From an uncultured Actinomycetes bacterium (GTDB lineage Bacteria > Actinomycetota > Actinomycetes > S36-B12 > UBA10799), in contig CAMPEQ010000006.1 of NCBI GenBank assembly GCA_946803585.1, positions 62,001 to 126,000 of the forward strand: a stretch of 64,000 nt of DNA. Reading direction: 5' to 3'. A program made the translations under genes and the position numbers. Below are positions 1 through 8,287 of this stretch, in pieces; the first letter of the stretch is position 1; each line of letters opens with the position of its first letter. The notes below the pieces were generated by a model. The model did no database searches, was not told where the DNA came from, and worked only from the letters and a program-made list of their open reading frames with translations.

Positions 1-87
1 AACAACGGCCACCAGCAAAACAACAGGTGGACGTCGCTTTCCATCGAGACCCCCGTGAGCAGGTTCATGGGGATCGGAGGAGGACAT
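1..87 (-). CDS. N-terminal fragment of an unidentified membrane protein (runs off left edge)
   Basis: An open leftward frame starts at ATG 87-85 and continues out of the window, so only 29 residues are visible. They begin MSSSDPHEPAHGG, pass through a basic stretch (GKRRPP) and enter a hydrophobic run (VVLLVAVV) that looks like a membrane anchor with the N-terminus in the cytoplasm. A GGTGAG sequence lies about 8 bases upstream of the ATG. It is divergent from the DUF2207 gene at 223. Too little is visible to name a family. The start and frame are inferred from the ribosome site and the charged-then-hydrophobic pattern. Confidence 0.5.
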   Translation of the reverse strand, partial: MSSSDPHEPAHGGLDGKRRPPVVLLVAVV

Positions 88-222
88 ACGCCATTCTCAC
101 CCCTCGCGAGGAATATGACTAGTCAGTCTGACAATCGCCAGGGTGGGCGACTGTCGTCGATGCTGAGTAGGATCTAGTGCAGTCAGTTCGCTAGCGCCAC
201 AACGGACGGAAGGGATCGTCAC

Positions 223-2028
223 ATGTTGGCCAAACGAGGCCTTGTATTTGTTGTCCTACTCCTACTGACGCTCGGCGGTTTGCTGTATCCGTTGATGGGA
301 AGTTCGTCTGAGTCCTCTACCGAGTTGACCACGATCACTGACTACTCCGCTGAGTTCAACGTGGACGACAGCGGAACAATGACGACTACCGAGGTATTGA
401 CCGTAAACTTCCCGATTCCTCGGCGTGGGATCTTCCAGTTCTTCGACGTCGTTAACCCGTCTGATCCCAAGGGTCGCTATATCCCAGAGGTTGATTCGGT
501 CACACGCGATGGGTTCGCTGAACCGTACGAGACCTTCTGGGAGAGTAACGACACGATCTACACATTGAAGATCGGTGACGCGGATGTAACGCTGCCGGTC
601 GGCACCCATACGTACACGATTCGCTACACCACCGATGGTGTCATCTCCCCGATAACCGCAGGCGCGGATAAGACCTTCGAGTCCACAGCAGGTACCGAGG
701 CATCAGATTCGCAGTCGGCGTTCTTCTGGAACGTCATTGCCCCTGGCTGGCAGATGCCAATCAAGAACGCAACTGTCAAAGTGAACCTGCCTAGTGCTGC
801 CGGCGAGGTCCAATGCGCGGCCGGTGCGACATCCGGTGGGGCAGGCATTGCTGCTGGATTCAAACCCTGTGACATCACCGGTGCTGGCACGCCTAATCTG
901 ACGCTCACGGCGCAGAACATTCCGCCGGTCAGCGGAATGACCGTCCGAGCAACCATGCAGCCCGCGAACCCACCGCAGGTCACCTTGCCTTGGTCGGCTA
1001 GCTGGGATGCGGTGCTTGGGCGAACCGTCCCGCTCGTATTCCTCGTTGCGCTGCTTTCCGTCGTAGGAGCAGTCGTTGGATTCCTGTGGGCGCGAGCCTC
1101 GCGCGAGGACCCGCCCGGCTTCCCAGTGATGTATGGGCCACCAGACGGACTCGGACCAGCCCAGACCAGATACATGGCTTACGAGGACGTGGGCAGCCAC
1201 GGACTAGCTGCGACGTTGTACTACCTGGCAGATAAGCGCCTTATAGAGCTCGAACAACGAGCCGATGACTCTTGGCTCGTGACGGGAACCGGCACTGCCG
1301 AGCAGTGGGCGGCCATTGACCCGGTTAGTCGCGAAGCGGCTAAGAAGATTGGGGTCACTAAAGCTGGCGGTACCTTTATCGCGAAGAAGACGAAGGCCGC
1401 AGGTGAGAAGCTCGCTAAGGCAAAGACCAGCATCACAACTGAGACTCGGGAATGGAGCCACGATTCGGGGCTCACCGTGACGGCAGCGGGCGAGCAACTC
1501 GGTCGTGTCCTGTGGATGGCATCGATTGTGTTCGCCGGGATTGGCTTCATCTTTGGTCCGGCGACCATGTATGGCTTACCGTTCGCGGTGTTCGCGCTGG
1601 CCGGTATCAACTTCATCAAGACCGGTGTTGGAACCCGCCGAACGACTGCCGGGCGTGACGTTTGGTCCCGATCTGCCGGATTTGAGCGCCTGCTGTCGAC
1701 CGACTCGTCGCAGGACCGGTTCGACTTCGCCGCCAACAAAGACCTCTTCATCAGCTTCATCCCGTACGCCGTCGCGTTTGGGGTTGCAGATAAGTGGGCT
1801 GAGAAGTACCGCATGTATACCCACGAAGAACCACCGAGTCCGTTCTGGTACCCCTACGGTCTGTACGGCGGTGCGGGTCTGTACTCGGCAGGGGGTGGCG
1901 GAGGTGGCTTTGACTCTGCTCTCTCCTCGGCAATCGGCACGTACCAGGCTTCGCAGTCCGCGAGTAGTGGCGGAGGCGGAGGCGGAGGTGGCGGCGGAGG
2001 TGGCGGCGGAGGCGGCGGTTCTTGGTGA
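223..2028 (+). CDS. DUF2207 family membrane protein with polyglycine C-terminus
   Basis: A 601-residue envelope protein of the DUF2207 family, whose biochemical role is unknown. An N-terminal hydrophobic signal/anchor (residues ~6-25) is followed by an extracytoplasmic beta-rich domain (~35-260). A membrane segment follows at ~268-291 (PLVFLVALLSVVGAVVGF), then a cytoplasmic stretch and paired hydrophobic segments at ~430-465. The protein ends in an unbroken run of about 17 glycines closed by Ser-Trp, a tail typical of YgcG/DUF2207 proteins. ATG 223 has a GGAAGG ribosome site upstream. A LemA gene follows 59 bases downstream. DUF2207 and LemA genes are often neighbours, which suggests a shared envelope role; this is inference. 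Confidence 0.85.
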   Translation: MLAKRGLVFVVLLLLTLGGLLYPLMGSSSESSTELTTITDYSAEFNVDDSGTMTTTEVLTVNFPIPRRGIFQFFDVVNPSDPKGRYIPEVDSVTRDGFAEPYETFWESNDTIYTLKIGDADVTLPVGTHTYTIRYTTDGVISPITAGADKTFESTAGTEASDSQSAFFWNVIAPGWQMPIKNATVKVNLPSAAGEVQCAAGATSGGAGIAAGFKPCDITGAGTPNLTLTAQNIPPVSGMTVRATMQPANPPQVTLPWSASWDAVLGRTVPLVFLVALLSVVGAVVGFLWARASREDPPGFPVMYGPPDGLGPAQTRYMAYEDVGSHGLAATLYYLADKRLIELEQRADDSWLVTGTGTAEQWAAIDPVSREAAKKIGVTKAGGTFIAKKTKAAGEKLAKAKTSITTETREWSHDSGLTVTAAGEQLGRVLWMASIVFAGIGFIFGPATMYGLPFAVFALAGINFIKTGVGTRRTTAGRDVWSRSAGFERLLSTDSSQDRFDFAANKDLFISFIPYAVAFGVADKWAEKYRMYTHEEPPSPFWYPYGLYGGAGLYSAGGGGGGFDSALSSAIGTYQASQSASSGGGGGGGGGGGGGGGGGSW

Positions 2029-2087
2029 CCCGCTCAACCTGCGGCAAGGTAGATTTACCCCAACAGACCTGATTGGAAGTGATTCTC

Positions 2088-2648
2088 ATGATCTTTGTGA
2101 TCATTATTCTCGCCATCATCGTACTCTTGGTGATCTTTGGCGTTGTCGGCTTCAATAAGCTGCGCAAGGCCGATGTTGCTGCGGAAGAAGCGCTAGGTGG
2201 TATTGACGTTCAACTCACTCGCCGTGCGGATCTCGTTCCCAACTTGGTCGAGACGGTCAAGGGATACGCCAAGCATGAGTCTGGGGTGTTTGAAGCAGTA
2301 ACCGAGGCCCGTGCTCGAGTGAAGAAGGCAGCAGCCGATGGAACGGTCGATGAGAAGGCGGCAGCCGAGGCGTCCCTGGACAAGTCCCTGGTCAACGTGA
2401 TGGCCGTTGCTGAGCAGTACCCGGATCTCAAGGCGTCGTCGAACTTCCTACAGCTGCAGAACCAGTTGACGGATACCGAAGACAAGTTGTCGTTTGCTCG
2501 CCAGTACTACAACGATGCAGTTGGAACTCTGAACACGCTGATTGTCACGTTGCCGTGGATGCTCTTCAACGGAGTTGCCAAGGTCACCAAGCGCGAGTTC
2601 TACAAGGCACCCGAGGGTCAATCCGCACCTCCGCAGGTTTCTTTCTAA
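2088..2648 (+). CDS. lemA: LemA family protein
   Basis: A 186-residue LemA family protein with one N-terminal membrane helix (IFVIIILAIIVLLVIFGVVGF) and a long helical domain outside. The family motif around RADLVPNLVETVKGYAKHE (residues ~45-65) is clear, as is the C-terminal NGVAKVTKREFY region. The function of LemA is not settled; in several bacteria it is cotranscribed with TPM/YgcG or DUF2207 proteins. I chose ATG 2088 because GGAAG lies 8 bases upstream; a TTG at 2073 in the same frame would add five residues. It ends convergently, 10 bases from the SGNH hydrolase gene. Confidence 0.88.
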   Translation: MIFVIIILAIIVLLVIFGVVGFNKLRKADVAAEEALGGIDVQLTRRADLVPNLVETVKGYAKHESGVFEAVTEARARVKKAAADGTVDEKAAAEASLDKSLVNVMAVAEQYPDLKASSNFLQLQNQLTDTEDKLSFARQYYNDAVGTLNTLIVTLPWMLFNGVAKVTKREFYKAPEGQSAPPQVSF

Positions 2649-2658
2649 CCGACCGGAT

Positions 2659-3435
2659 CTAGCGCAACGCGAGGTCAGGTTCGATCGGCTCGAAGTGTGG
2701 CCGTTTGGCGGTGATTCCATCGCCTGAACTCCGGCCTCGAAGGTGCCGCGCGACCCACGGTACGAGGTGCTCTCCGGTCCAGCGGGCGTCTGAGATGAGG
2801 GCATCGAACCGAGTTCGGGGCGGCGCCGGTGGCAGTGGCGCTCGCCAGTCAAACTGTCCGAGTCCCAGCGTTGTCACGACCATCTCCGCGACTCGCTCAT
2901 GTCCTAAATCGTTGGCGTGGAGTCGGTCGTCGGCCCAGAAACGCCGGTCATCGAAGATGCTCTCGTTCCAGAAATCGACGAGGTAGCAGTCGTGTTCGAT
3001 CGCAATATCGTGGACGACCTCTCGGTACGCGCGTAGACGTGAGCTAACTACACCGAGGGTGCGGGAACGGCGGGAAGAGTCGCCGAAGGCGAACAGCAGT
3101 ACGTCGGCCCCGCTCGCTCGAGCCTCGATGACGCCACCTTCTAATCGGTCCCTTGTCTGTGTGACATCCCAATGTGGTCTGAGGGCATCGTTGACCCCGC
3201 CCCCAATGCTGATGAGGTCCGGCTCCATCTCGATAGCGACGGGAAGTTGATCCGCAATGATGCTGTCGAGTTTGCGACCGCGGATAGCTAGGTTTGCGTA
3301 CTGAAACTCAGGGTTATCGACTGCGATTGTGGCGGCCACCCGATCAGCCCAACCGTGGTGTCGACCGTTGTCGGCTCGGTCGTCGAGGCCTTCAGTAAAC
3401 GAGTCACCGATGGCTACGAATCTGTGCCAGGTCAT
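2659..3435 (-). CDS. SGNH/GDSL-type esterase or lipase
   Basis: A 258-residue SGNH hydrolase without a signal peptide, so probably cytoplasmic. Block I is GDSFTEGLDD near residue 11 (catalytic Ser), the block III Gly/Asn pair is GGGVND near residue 78, and block V has Asp and His in DDRLHANDLGHERV near residue 168. The family hydrolyses carboxylic esters of lipids or sugars; the substrate cannot be told here. GAAAGG precedes the ATG by 6 bases. The C-terminal 50 residues (PLPPAPPRTRFDAL onward) are a basic extension common in actinobacterial members. Confidence 0.85.
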   Translation of the reverse strand: MTWHRFVAIGDSFTEGLDDRADNGRHHGWADRVAATIAVDNPEFQYANLAIRGRKLDSIIADQLPVAIEMEPDLISIGGGVNDALRPHWDVTQTRDRLEGGVIEARASGADVLLFAFGDSSRRSRTLGVVSSRLRAYREVVHDIAIEHDCYLVDFWNESIFDDRRFWADDRLHANDLGHERVAEMVVTTLGLGQFDWRAPLPPAPPRTRFDALISDARWTGEHLVPWVARHLRGRSSGDGITAKRPHFEPIEPDLALR

Positions 3436-3533
3436 GTAGTGCCTTTCGCGGGAGATCGGGATGATAGCCGCTGATGCTATCTCGAACCGGTGCTACGAGC
3501 CTTCGAACATGCTCTAAGACCGAGTCATCAACA

Positions 3534-4217
3534 TCACGAGTGGACAAGATCGGCCAACGCACGGACTGTGGCCGAATCGGTGCCAGAAGTACCGCTAAGC
3601 GTGGCGGAACTATGGATATCGAGTGCCCCGGTTGCGAGCAGTTCTTCGGCGTTCTCCGGACGAACACCACAGCCCGGCATGACGAGCGGTTCATTGCCGA
3701 AGCTGGTGATGAGCTCGTCGATCAGATCAATTCCCTCTGGTGCAGTCGCGGCTTGTCCTGAGGTCAGGACTCGATCAAAACCCAGTTCGCTGAGAACTCG
3801 ATAGGAGCGACGAGGGTCGGTGACCTGATCAAACGCGCGGTGGAAGGTCACCTCGATCGCTGGATTGATTCCGCGGATATCGCTTAGTAACTGGGTACAC
3901 CTGGGTACGTCGATGAAGCTTCTATCATCGAGTATTCCAAACACGACGCCAGTGAACCCCTGCTCGGCGACCATCCGCGCATCCACCCGCATCGCGGCGA
4001 ACTCAAGGTCGTCATAGACGAAGTTCCCACCCCGAGGTCGGATCATTGGGAATACCGGAACGGTTAGTGCCTTCGCTGCTTGAACGAGGTAGCCGACTGA
4101 GGGGGTTGTTCCGTCCTCGGGGCGCCCGGCACATAGCTCGATGCGATCGGCACCTGCCTCCTGGGCGATTACTGCATCGGTGACTGAGTAGCAGCACACT
4201 TCCAAGCGACGGTTCAC
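3534..4217 (-). CDS. cutC: CutC family protein (copper homeostasis protein homologue)
   Basis: A TIM-barrel protein of the CutC family, about 227 residues from the GTG at 4217 (NRRLEVCCYS). Family markers are AGADRIELCAG, the PMIRPRGGNF segment and the final strands with LTSGQAATAPEG and VMPGCGVRPEN. CutC was linked to copper tolerance in E. coli, but its enzymatic role is unproven. The frame stays open to an ATG at 4301, but the extra residues do not resemble the family. No clear ribosome site precedes GTG 4217; an inverted repeat ends 3 bases from it, so a leaderless or structured start is possible. It is divergent from the DUF3145 gene. Confidence 0.85.
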   Translation of the reverse strand: MNRRLEVCCYSVTDAVIAQEAGADRIELCAGRPEDGTTPSVGYLVQAAKALTVPVFPMIRPRGGNFVYDDLEFAAMRVDARMVAEQGFTGVVFGILDDRSFIDVPRCTQLLSDIRGINPAIEVTFHRAFDQVTDPRRSYRVLSELGFDRVLTSGQAATAPEGIDLIDELITSFGNEPLVMPGCGVRPENAEELLATGALDIHSSATLSGTSGTDSATVRALADLVHS

Positions 4218-4220
4218 ATG

Positions 4221-4247
4221 AGCAGTATCGCGGTTGTGGATACTGCT
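4221..4247. promoter_or_regulatory. Inverted repeat upstream of cutC (candidate operator)
   Basis: AGCAGTATC at 4221-4229 and its exact reverse complement GATACTGCT at 4239-4247 are separated by 9 bases. The repeat ends 3 bases before the proposed cutC start. A further half-site, AGCAGTATT, lies at 4302-4310 in the same divergent gap. It could be a repressor operator or an mRNA hairpin. It does not match the GGGTA-type CsoR copper site that I know. Confidence 0.4.
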
Positions 4248-4433
4248 TGGCGACCTGCAGGGCATGCGTAGACAAGCTGTCGCGCGTGTCCCAGGGCGCA
4301 TAGCAGTATTTCTTGCTGCGTGTGGTTATGATTTGCAAAGGCACGTAGCGCGTGAACTACGCGAAGCTAGTCGCTGATCGTGATGCTCATAGGACGCTGG
4401 GGAAGGCGACCCTGCGAGCAAGGGAGATCAGCA

Positions 4434-4970
4434 GTGTCTGTTTTGACGCGTTCAGTGGACCCACAGAGTCCACCAGCGCCACACCTTAGGGGTGTGGTGT
4501 TCATACACTCATGCCCGCGTGCACTCACCTCGCACGTAGAGTGGGCACTTGCCGGATTGCTCGGCCCGAGTGCTCGCCTCGAGTGGATCGCGCAGCCAGT
4601 TGCCCCAGGTAGCCTTCGCTCTGAGTTGGGATACAAAGCAAGCCCGGGGACAGCCGCACGGCTTGCCTCTGAGTTACGTGCTTTCCCAGGATTGCGCTTT
4701 GAGGTCACGCAAGAGCCCGGCACCGGTATCGAGGGCGAGCGCTACGCCTGCACTCCGTCGCTAGGGATCTTTCGCGCGGCTATGGGCCCGCACGGTGACA
4801 TCCTTATCAACGAAGAACGGTTGCGCAACGCCCTAGCTCAGGACGCCTCCAGTAAGGGCCTTGCCGGGCATATCCACGACCTCTTGGGTACAGCATGGGA
4901 CGAGGAGTTGGAGTCCTTTCGCTACGCCGGAGAGGGTGCCAGCGTTCGCTGGATGCACGAGGTCGGCTAG
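4434..4970 (+). CDS. DUF3145 family protein
   Basis: A 178-residue soluble protein of the actinobacterial DUF3145 family, function unknown. Recognisable blocks are RGVVFIHSCPRALTSHVEWAL (near residue 20), the PGSLRSELGYKASPGTAARL stretch, and the TPSLGIFRAAMGPHGDILI region that precedes a helical C-terminus. GTG 4434 is preferred because AGGGAG lies 7 bases upstream; an upstream ATG at 4380 would add 18 residues without family similarity. It stands alone between divergent cutC and the MFS gene. Confidence 0.85.
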   Translation: MSVLTRSVDPQSPPAPHLRGVVFIHSCPRALTSHVEWALAGLLGPSARLEWIAQPVAPGSLRSELGYKASPGTAARLASELRAFPGLRFEVTQEPGTGIEGERYACTPSLGIFRAAMGPHGDILINEERLRNALAQDASSKGLAGHIHDLLGTAWDEELESFRYAGEGASVRWMHEVG

Positions 4971-5024
4971 CCGGTTCCCCGTGAGCGGACGATTCACGGC
5001 GTTTGTGTCTTGTGTTAAGCAGGA

Positions 5025-5050
5025 GTCCGCCGCGCAAAAGTCAGGCGGAC
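5025..5050 (+). promoter_or_regulatory. Hairpin in the leader of the MFS exporter gene
   Basis: GTCCGCC at 5025-5031 and GGCGGAC at 5044-5050 form a perfect 7-bp stem with a 12-base loop (gcgcaaaagtca). The stem ends 8 bases before the ATG of the MFS gene, where a ribosome site would be expected. It may therefore act on translation or be a repressor operator. No regulator gene is adjacent. Confidence 0.35.
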
Positions 5051-5058
5051 AGTAGAAC

Positions 5059-6609
5059 ATGTCCGACGTGACACAAATCGGTACTACAGGTGAGACTCGA
5101 GCGGATCCTCGGCGTTGGTGGGCGTTGGCTGCCCTGAGTCTTGCTGTGCTATTGGTATCGGTCGATAACACGATTCTGGCCGTAGCAATCCCGAGTTTGG
5201 CTGAGGACCTATCGCCAACCACTGAGCAACTGCTGTGGATTGGTGACATCTACTCGTTTGTCCTAGCGGGGCTGCTCATCACAATGGGCAATATTGGCGA
5301 CCGAATTGGGCGCAAGAAACTGCTGTTGATTGGCCTCGTGGCGTTCGCCGCCTGCTCGGTACTTGCAGCCTTCTCACCAACGGCGGAGACGCTCATTCTC
5401 TCTCGAGCGCTCCTTGGCGTCGCGGGGGCGACACTAATGCCTTCGACCCTGTCACTTATTCGTCATACCTTTCCGAACTCCAAAGAGCGCACCTTTGCGA
5501 TCTCTGTGTGGAGTGCAGTTGCAGCGGCGGGGGGTGGCCTGGGGCCACTGATCGGTGGCTTCCTCCTCGAGCACTACTGGTGGGGTTCGGTCTTTCTCGT
5601 CAATGTGCCGATTGTGATGGTGATAATCGGTATTGGAGTCTGGGCGCTGCGGGAATCGCGCAACCCGAAACCCGGTCCGATCGACCTCATTAGCGTAGCC
5701 CTGTCGCTTGTCGGAATTTTGACGTTCATTGCCGGTATCAAGGAGATCGCGATTAGCGGGTTCGACCACCCCGAGAGCGACGTTCTGTTAGTCATCGGAA
5801 TCTTGACGCTGTTCTGGTTCGTTCGACGTCAGTTGACACTGGAGTCGCCGCTGATCGATATGCGCCTGTTCAAGATCCCTGCCTTCAGCGGTGCCGTGTC
5901 GGCAGATCTGATCAGCGTTTTCGGCCTGATGGGGGTCTACTTCTTCCTAGCCCAACAGTTCCAGTTAGTCGACGGCGACTCTCCCTTGCAGGCGGGCTTC
6001 CAGTTGCTGCCGGCTGAGGTCGCCGCGCTAATTGGCGCGTTGGCGGCCGGTCGAGTCATTAACCGAATGGGTCGCAAGTTCACGATCGTTGGCGGAGTGT
6101 CGTTGGGAGCGTTCGGTCTCCTCGGGTTGGGCGCGATTCACCTCGACGGTTTGGTCCCAGTCACGATCGCGATGATGTGTGTCGGATTGGGATTCGGTGC
6201 TTCGCTTACAGGTACTGCCGATGCGATTCTGACGGCAGCACCACCTGAGCGGGCCGGGGCCGCCGGAGCAGTGTCTGAGACCGCCTACGAATTGGGTGCG
6301 GCGTTGGGTATCGCAATCCTGGGTTCGATTCTGGGTGCCTGGTACCGCAAGGTTGTAGAGGTTCCGCCCGGACTGCCGCCGGAAGCGTCCGCCGCCGTCG
6401 AAGACTCGCTGACAACTACCGTCGATGTGATCACCAGGCTACCGGCGGATGTGGCAGATCAGATGTTGGCCGCGAGCCGGATAGCCTTTACTGACGCGTT
6501 GTCAGTGACGTGTTTGGTGGCCGCAGCGATCTGCGCGATAGGCGCTTTGGTGGCGTTCAAAGTCCTGCCGAAGCGCAGCGAAGAGACCGCACCGGTAGGA
6601 GAGCACTAG
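5059..6609 (+). CDS. MFS transporter, DHA2 (EmrB/QacA-type) drug:proton antiporter
   Basis: A 516-residue inner-membrane exporter of the 14-helix DHA2 family. The N-terminal helix carries VDNTILAVAIPSLAEDL (motif D1). The loop between helices 2 and 3 carries GNIGDRIGRKK (motif A). The fifth helix has the Gly-rich GGGLGPLIGGF motif. Members export cationic drugs, dyes or small metabolites; the substrate cannot be predicted. The stop codon is directly followed by the ATG of a pirin gene, so the two are translationally coupled. A hairpin sits just before the start codon. No regulator gene is adjacent. Confidence 0.9.
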   Translation: MSDVTQIGTTGETRADPRRWWALAALSLAVLLVSVDNTILAVAIPSLAEDLSPTTEQLLWIGDIYSFVLAGLLITMGNIGDRIGRKKLLLIGLVAFAACSVLAAFSPTAETLILSRALLGVAGATLMPSTLSLIRHTFPNSKERTFAISVWSAVAAAGGGLGPLIGGFLLEHYWWGSVFLVNVPIVMVIIGIGVWALRESRNPKPGPIDLISVALSLVGILTFIAGIKEIAISGFDHPESDVLLVIGILTLFWFVRRQLTLESPLIDMRLFKIPAFSGAVSADLISVFGLMGVYFFLAQQFQLVDGDSPLQAGFQLLPAEVAALIGALAAGRVINRMGRKFTIVGGVSLGAFGLLGLGAIHLDGLVPVTIAMMCVGLGFGASLTGTADAILTAAPPERAGAAGAVSETAYELGAALGIAILGSILGAWYRKVVEVPPGLPPEASAAVEDSLTTTVDVITRLPADVADQMLAASRIAFTDALSVTCLVAAAICAIGALVAFKVLPKRSEETAPVGEH

Positions 6610-7371
6610 ATGTCCCAAAGTCACCACTGTGACGCAGTTGTTCAACCCAGCAAAGCGCGATTCGTTACCAGCGCCGACTGGCTAACCTCGCGCCATAGCT
6701 TCTCCTTCGGCCACCACTACGACCCAACGAACACTCATTTTGGGCCGCTGTTGGTGAATAACGATGATGTCGTGTTGGCAGGAACCGGATTCGATACTCA
6801 TCCCCACCGCGATATGGAGATCATCACCTGGGTGGTGTCAGGTTCACTCGTTCATCAGGACTCCCAAGGGCACAACGGCGTGATCTATCCAGGACTTGCA
6901 CAACGAATGAGCGCAGGTCGAGGCATCCTTCATTCCGAACGCAACGACTCGTGGCAGCTAGCTGGCGGTGAGGCCCATGACGATCCAGTTCGCTTCGTGC
7001 AGATGTGGGTGCGTCCCGATGAGACTGGCATCGATCCGGGTTACCAGCAGCGCGACATCAGGGGCGAGCTCGCCGCTGGCGAACTGGTCGTTGTCGCAAG
7101 CGGCTTGGCGCAACACCAATCGTCAACGGCGATTCGGATCGCGCAACGTGACGCGGGTTTGCACGCGGCTCACCTCAGACCTGGGACCACCACTGGGCTT
7201 CCGGATGCCCCGTACCTGCACGTGTATGTCGCAAATGGGAGTGTCGTAGTGGGACGGCATGAGTTGGCAGAGGGCTCGGCAGTAAGGCTGACCGATCACG
7301 GGGGAGTCGTGTTAACCGCAGGTCCCAACGGTGCTGAGATACTGGTCTGGGAGATGTACACAGATCGGTAG
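6610..7371 (+). CDS. Pirin family protein
   Basis: A 253-residue bicupin of the pirin family. The N-terminal cupin has the metal ligands THPHRDMEI (two His, residues ~60-62) and ILHSERN (His and Glu, ~105-107), matching the Fe-binding set of human pirin. Some bacterial pirins have quercetinase activity and others act in redox sensing; none of this can be assigned here. The ATG follows the MFS stop with no gap and its ribosome site (TAGGAG) lies inside the MFS gene, so production is tied to the exporter. That suggests a role with the exported compound (inference). Confidence 0.88.
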   Translation: MSQSHHCDAVVQPSKARFVTSADWLTSRHSFSFGHHYDPTNTHFGPLLVNNDDVVLAGTGFDTHPHRDMEIITWVVSGSLVHQDSQGHNGVIYPGLAQRMSAGRGILHSERNDSWQLAGGEAHDDPVRFVQMWVRPDETGIDPGYQQRDIRGELAAGELVVVASGLAQHQSSTAIRIAQRDAGLHAAHLRPGTTTGLPDAPYLHVYVANGSVVVGRHELAEGSAVRLTDHGGVVLTAGPNGAEILVWEMYTDR

Positions 7372-7414
7372 AGTCGCTTCAGTCTGCAGGTTGGGGTAAT
7401 CGCGTGAGGTGAAC

Positions 7415-8287
7415 CTATTCCCAAACGGACCGGTGGTTCATCGCCCAATGTGAGAACTCCATAGGAGGGCGACCAGTAACGCGTTCGACGTCGGTTGTCA
7501 TCCCGCTGGCCTTACCGAGCCGGGCGACGGTGTAGATGGCCGTCGTGACTAACACCATGGCCCATGGCATGCCAAGTTCCCGGTGGGCATGCAGGACGTA
7601 GCGGGGCACTCCGGGTTTGGTGTACCGAATGGCGCGACCAAGAACGTCCGATAGTGACGCCGCGACCTCGTTGTATGTGAGTGCGTCCGAGCCAGTCGGG
7701 GTGTACGCGGTATTGAGGTGCTCTCTGGGGCGTAGGAGTGGGATACACGCGGTTGCGGCTACATCGGCGGCGGCGGCGAATGAGGTACGGCCGTTTCCCG
7801 CTGGCACAACGATCTCGTCGTGATCGCGTATGTCACTTGCATGTGTGCTCGACAGGTTCTCCATAAAGAACGATGGTCGGATGAATGTCCACGTCAGTGA
7901 GCTTGATCGTAGCCAGTCCTCGATCTTCGCATGCGGCACGACTTTGTTGTTCTCGGCTCCTTGTAGCGATAACAGGACGACATGCTCGACTCCCGCCTGC
8001 TGGGCAGCCTTAAGGGCGGGCACCATATCCCTGGCTATGTTGCTCAACTGAGGCGGCCGGACGAGGAACATCGTCTTCACATTGGAGAACGTCGCTTTCC
8101 AGGTTCTCGCATCTGTGAAATCGAACTGGGCAGCTTGGACACTGTCGCCGAGTTCCGCGTGGATTCTGCCGACATCCAAGTCCGCTGCGCGGACCGGCGC
8201 ACCTTTGTCTAGTAGTCCTGCCACGACGTAACGGCCAACGTTTCCTAAGGCTCCGGTGACGAGAACGGGAGCAACTGAGCTGCTCAT
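7415..8287 (-). CDS. NmrA-like NAD(P)-binding protein (atypical SDR)
   Basis: A 290-residue Rossmann-fold protein of the NmrA/atypical SDR group. The nucleotide-binding motif is VTGALGNVGRYVV near residue 10, followed by the acidic AADLD at the end of the second strand. The usual catalytic YxxxK pair of classical SDRs is not evident, and the HVVLLSLQGAENN and FIRPSFFMENLS segments are typical of NmrA/YwnB-like members. Its ATG overlaps the stop of the NdgR-like regulator gene by four bases (ATGA), so both are made from one transcript. Substrate unknown; redox sensing or NADPH-dependent reduction are both possible. Confidence 0.8.
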   Translation of the reverse strand: MSSSVAPVLVTGALGNVGRYVVAGLLDKGAPVRAADLDVGRIHAELGDSVQAAQFDFTDARTWKATFSNVKTMFLVRPPQLSNIARDMVPALKAAQQAGVEHVVLLSLQGAENNKVVPHAKIEDWLRSSSLTWTFIRPSFFMENLSSTHASDIRDHDEIVVPAGNGRTSFAAAADVAATACIPLLRPREHLNTAYTPTGSDALTYNEVAASLSDVLGRAIRYTKPGVPRYVLHAHRELGMPWAMVLVTTAIYTVARLGKASGMTTDVERVTGRPPMEFSHWAMNHRSVWE

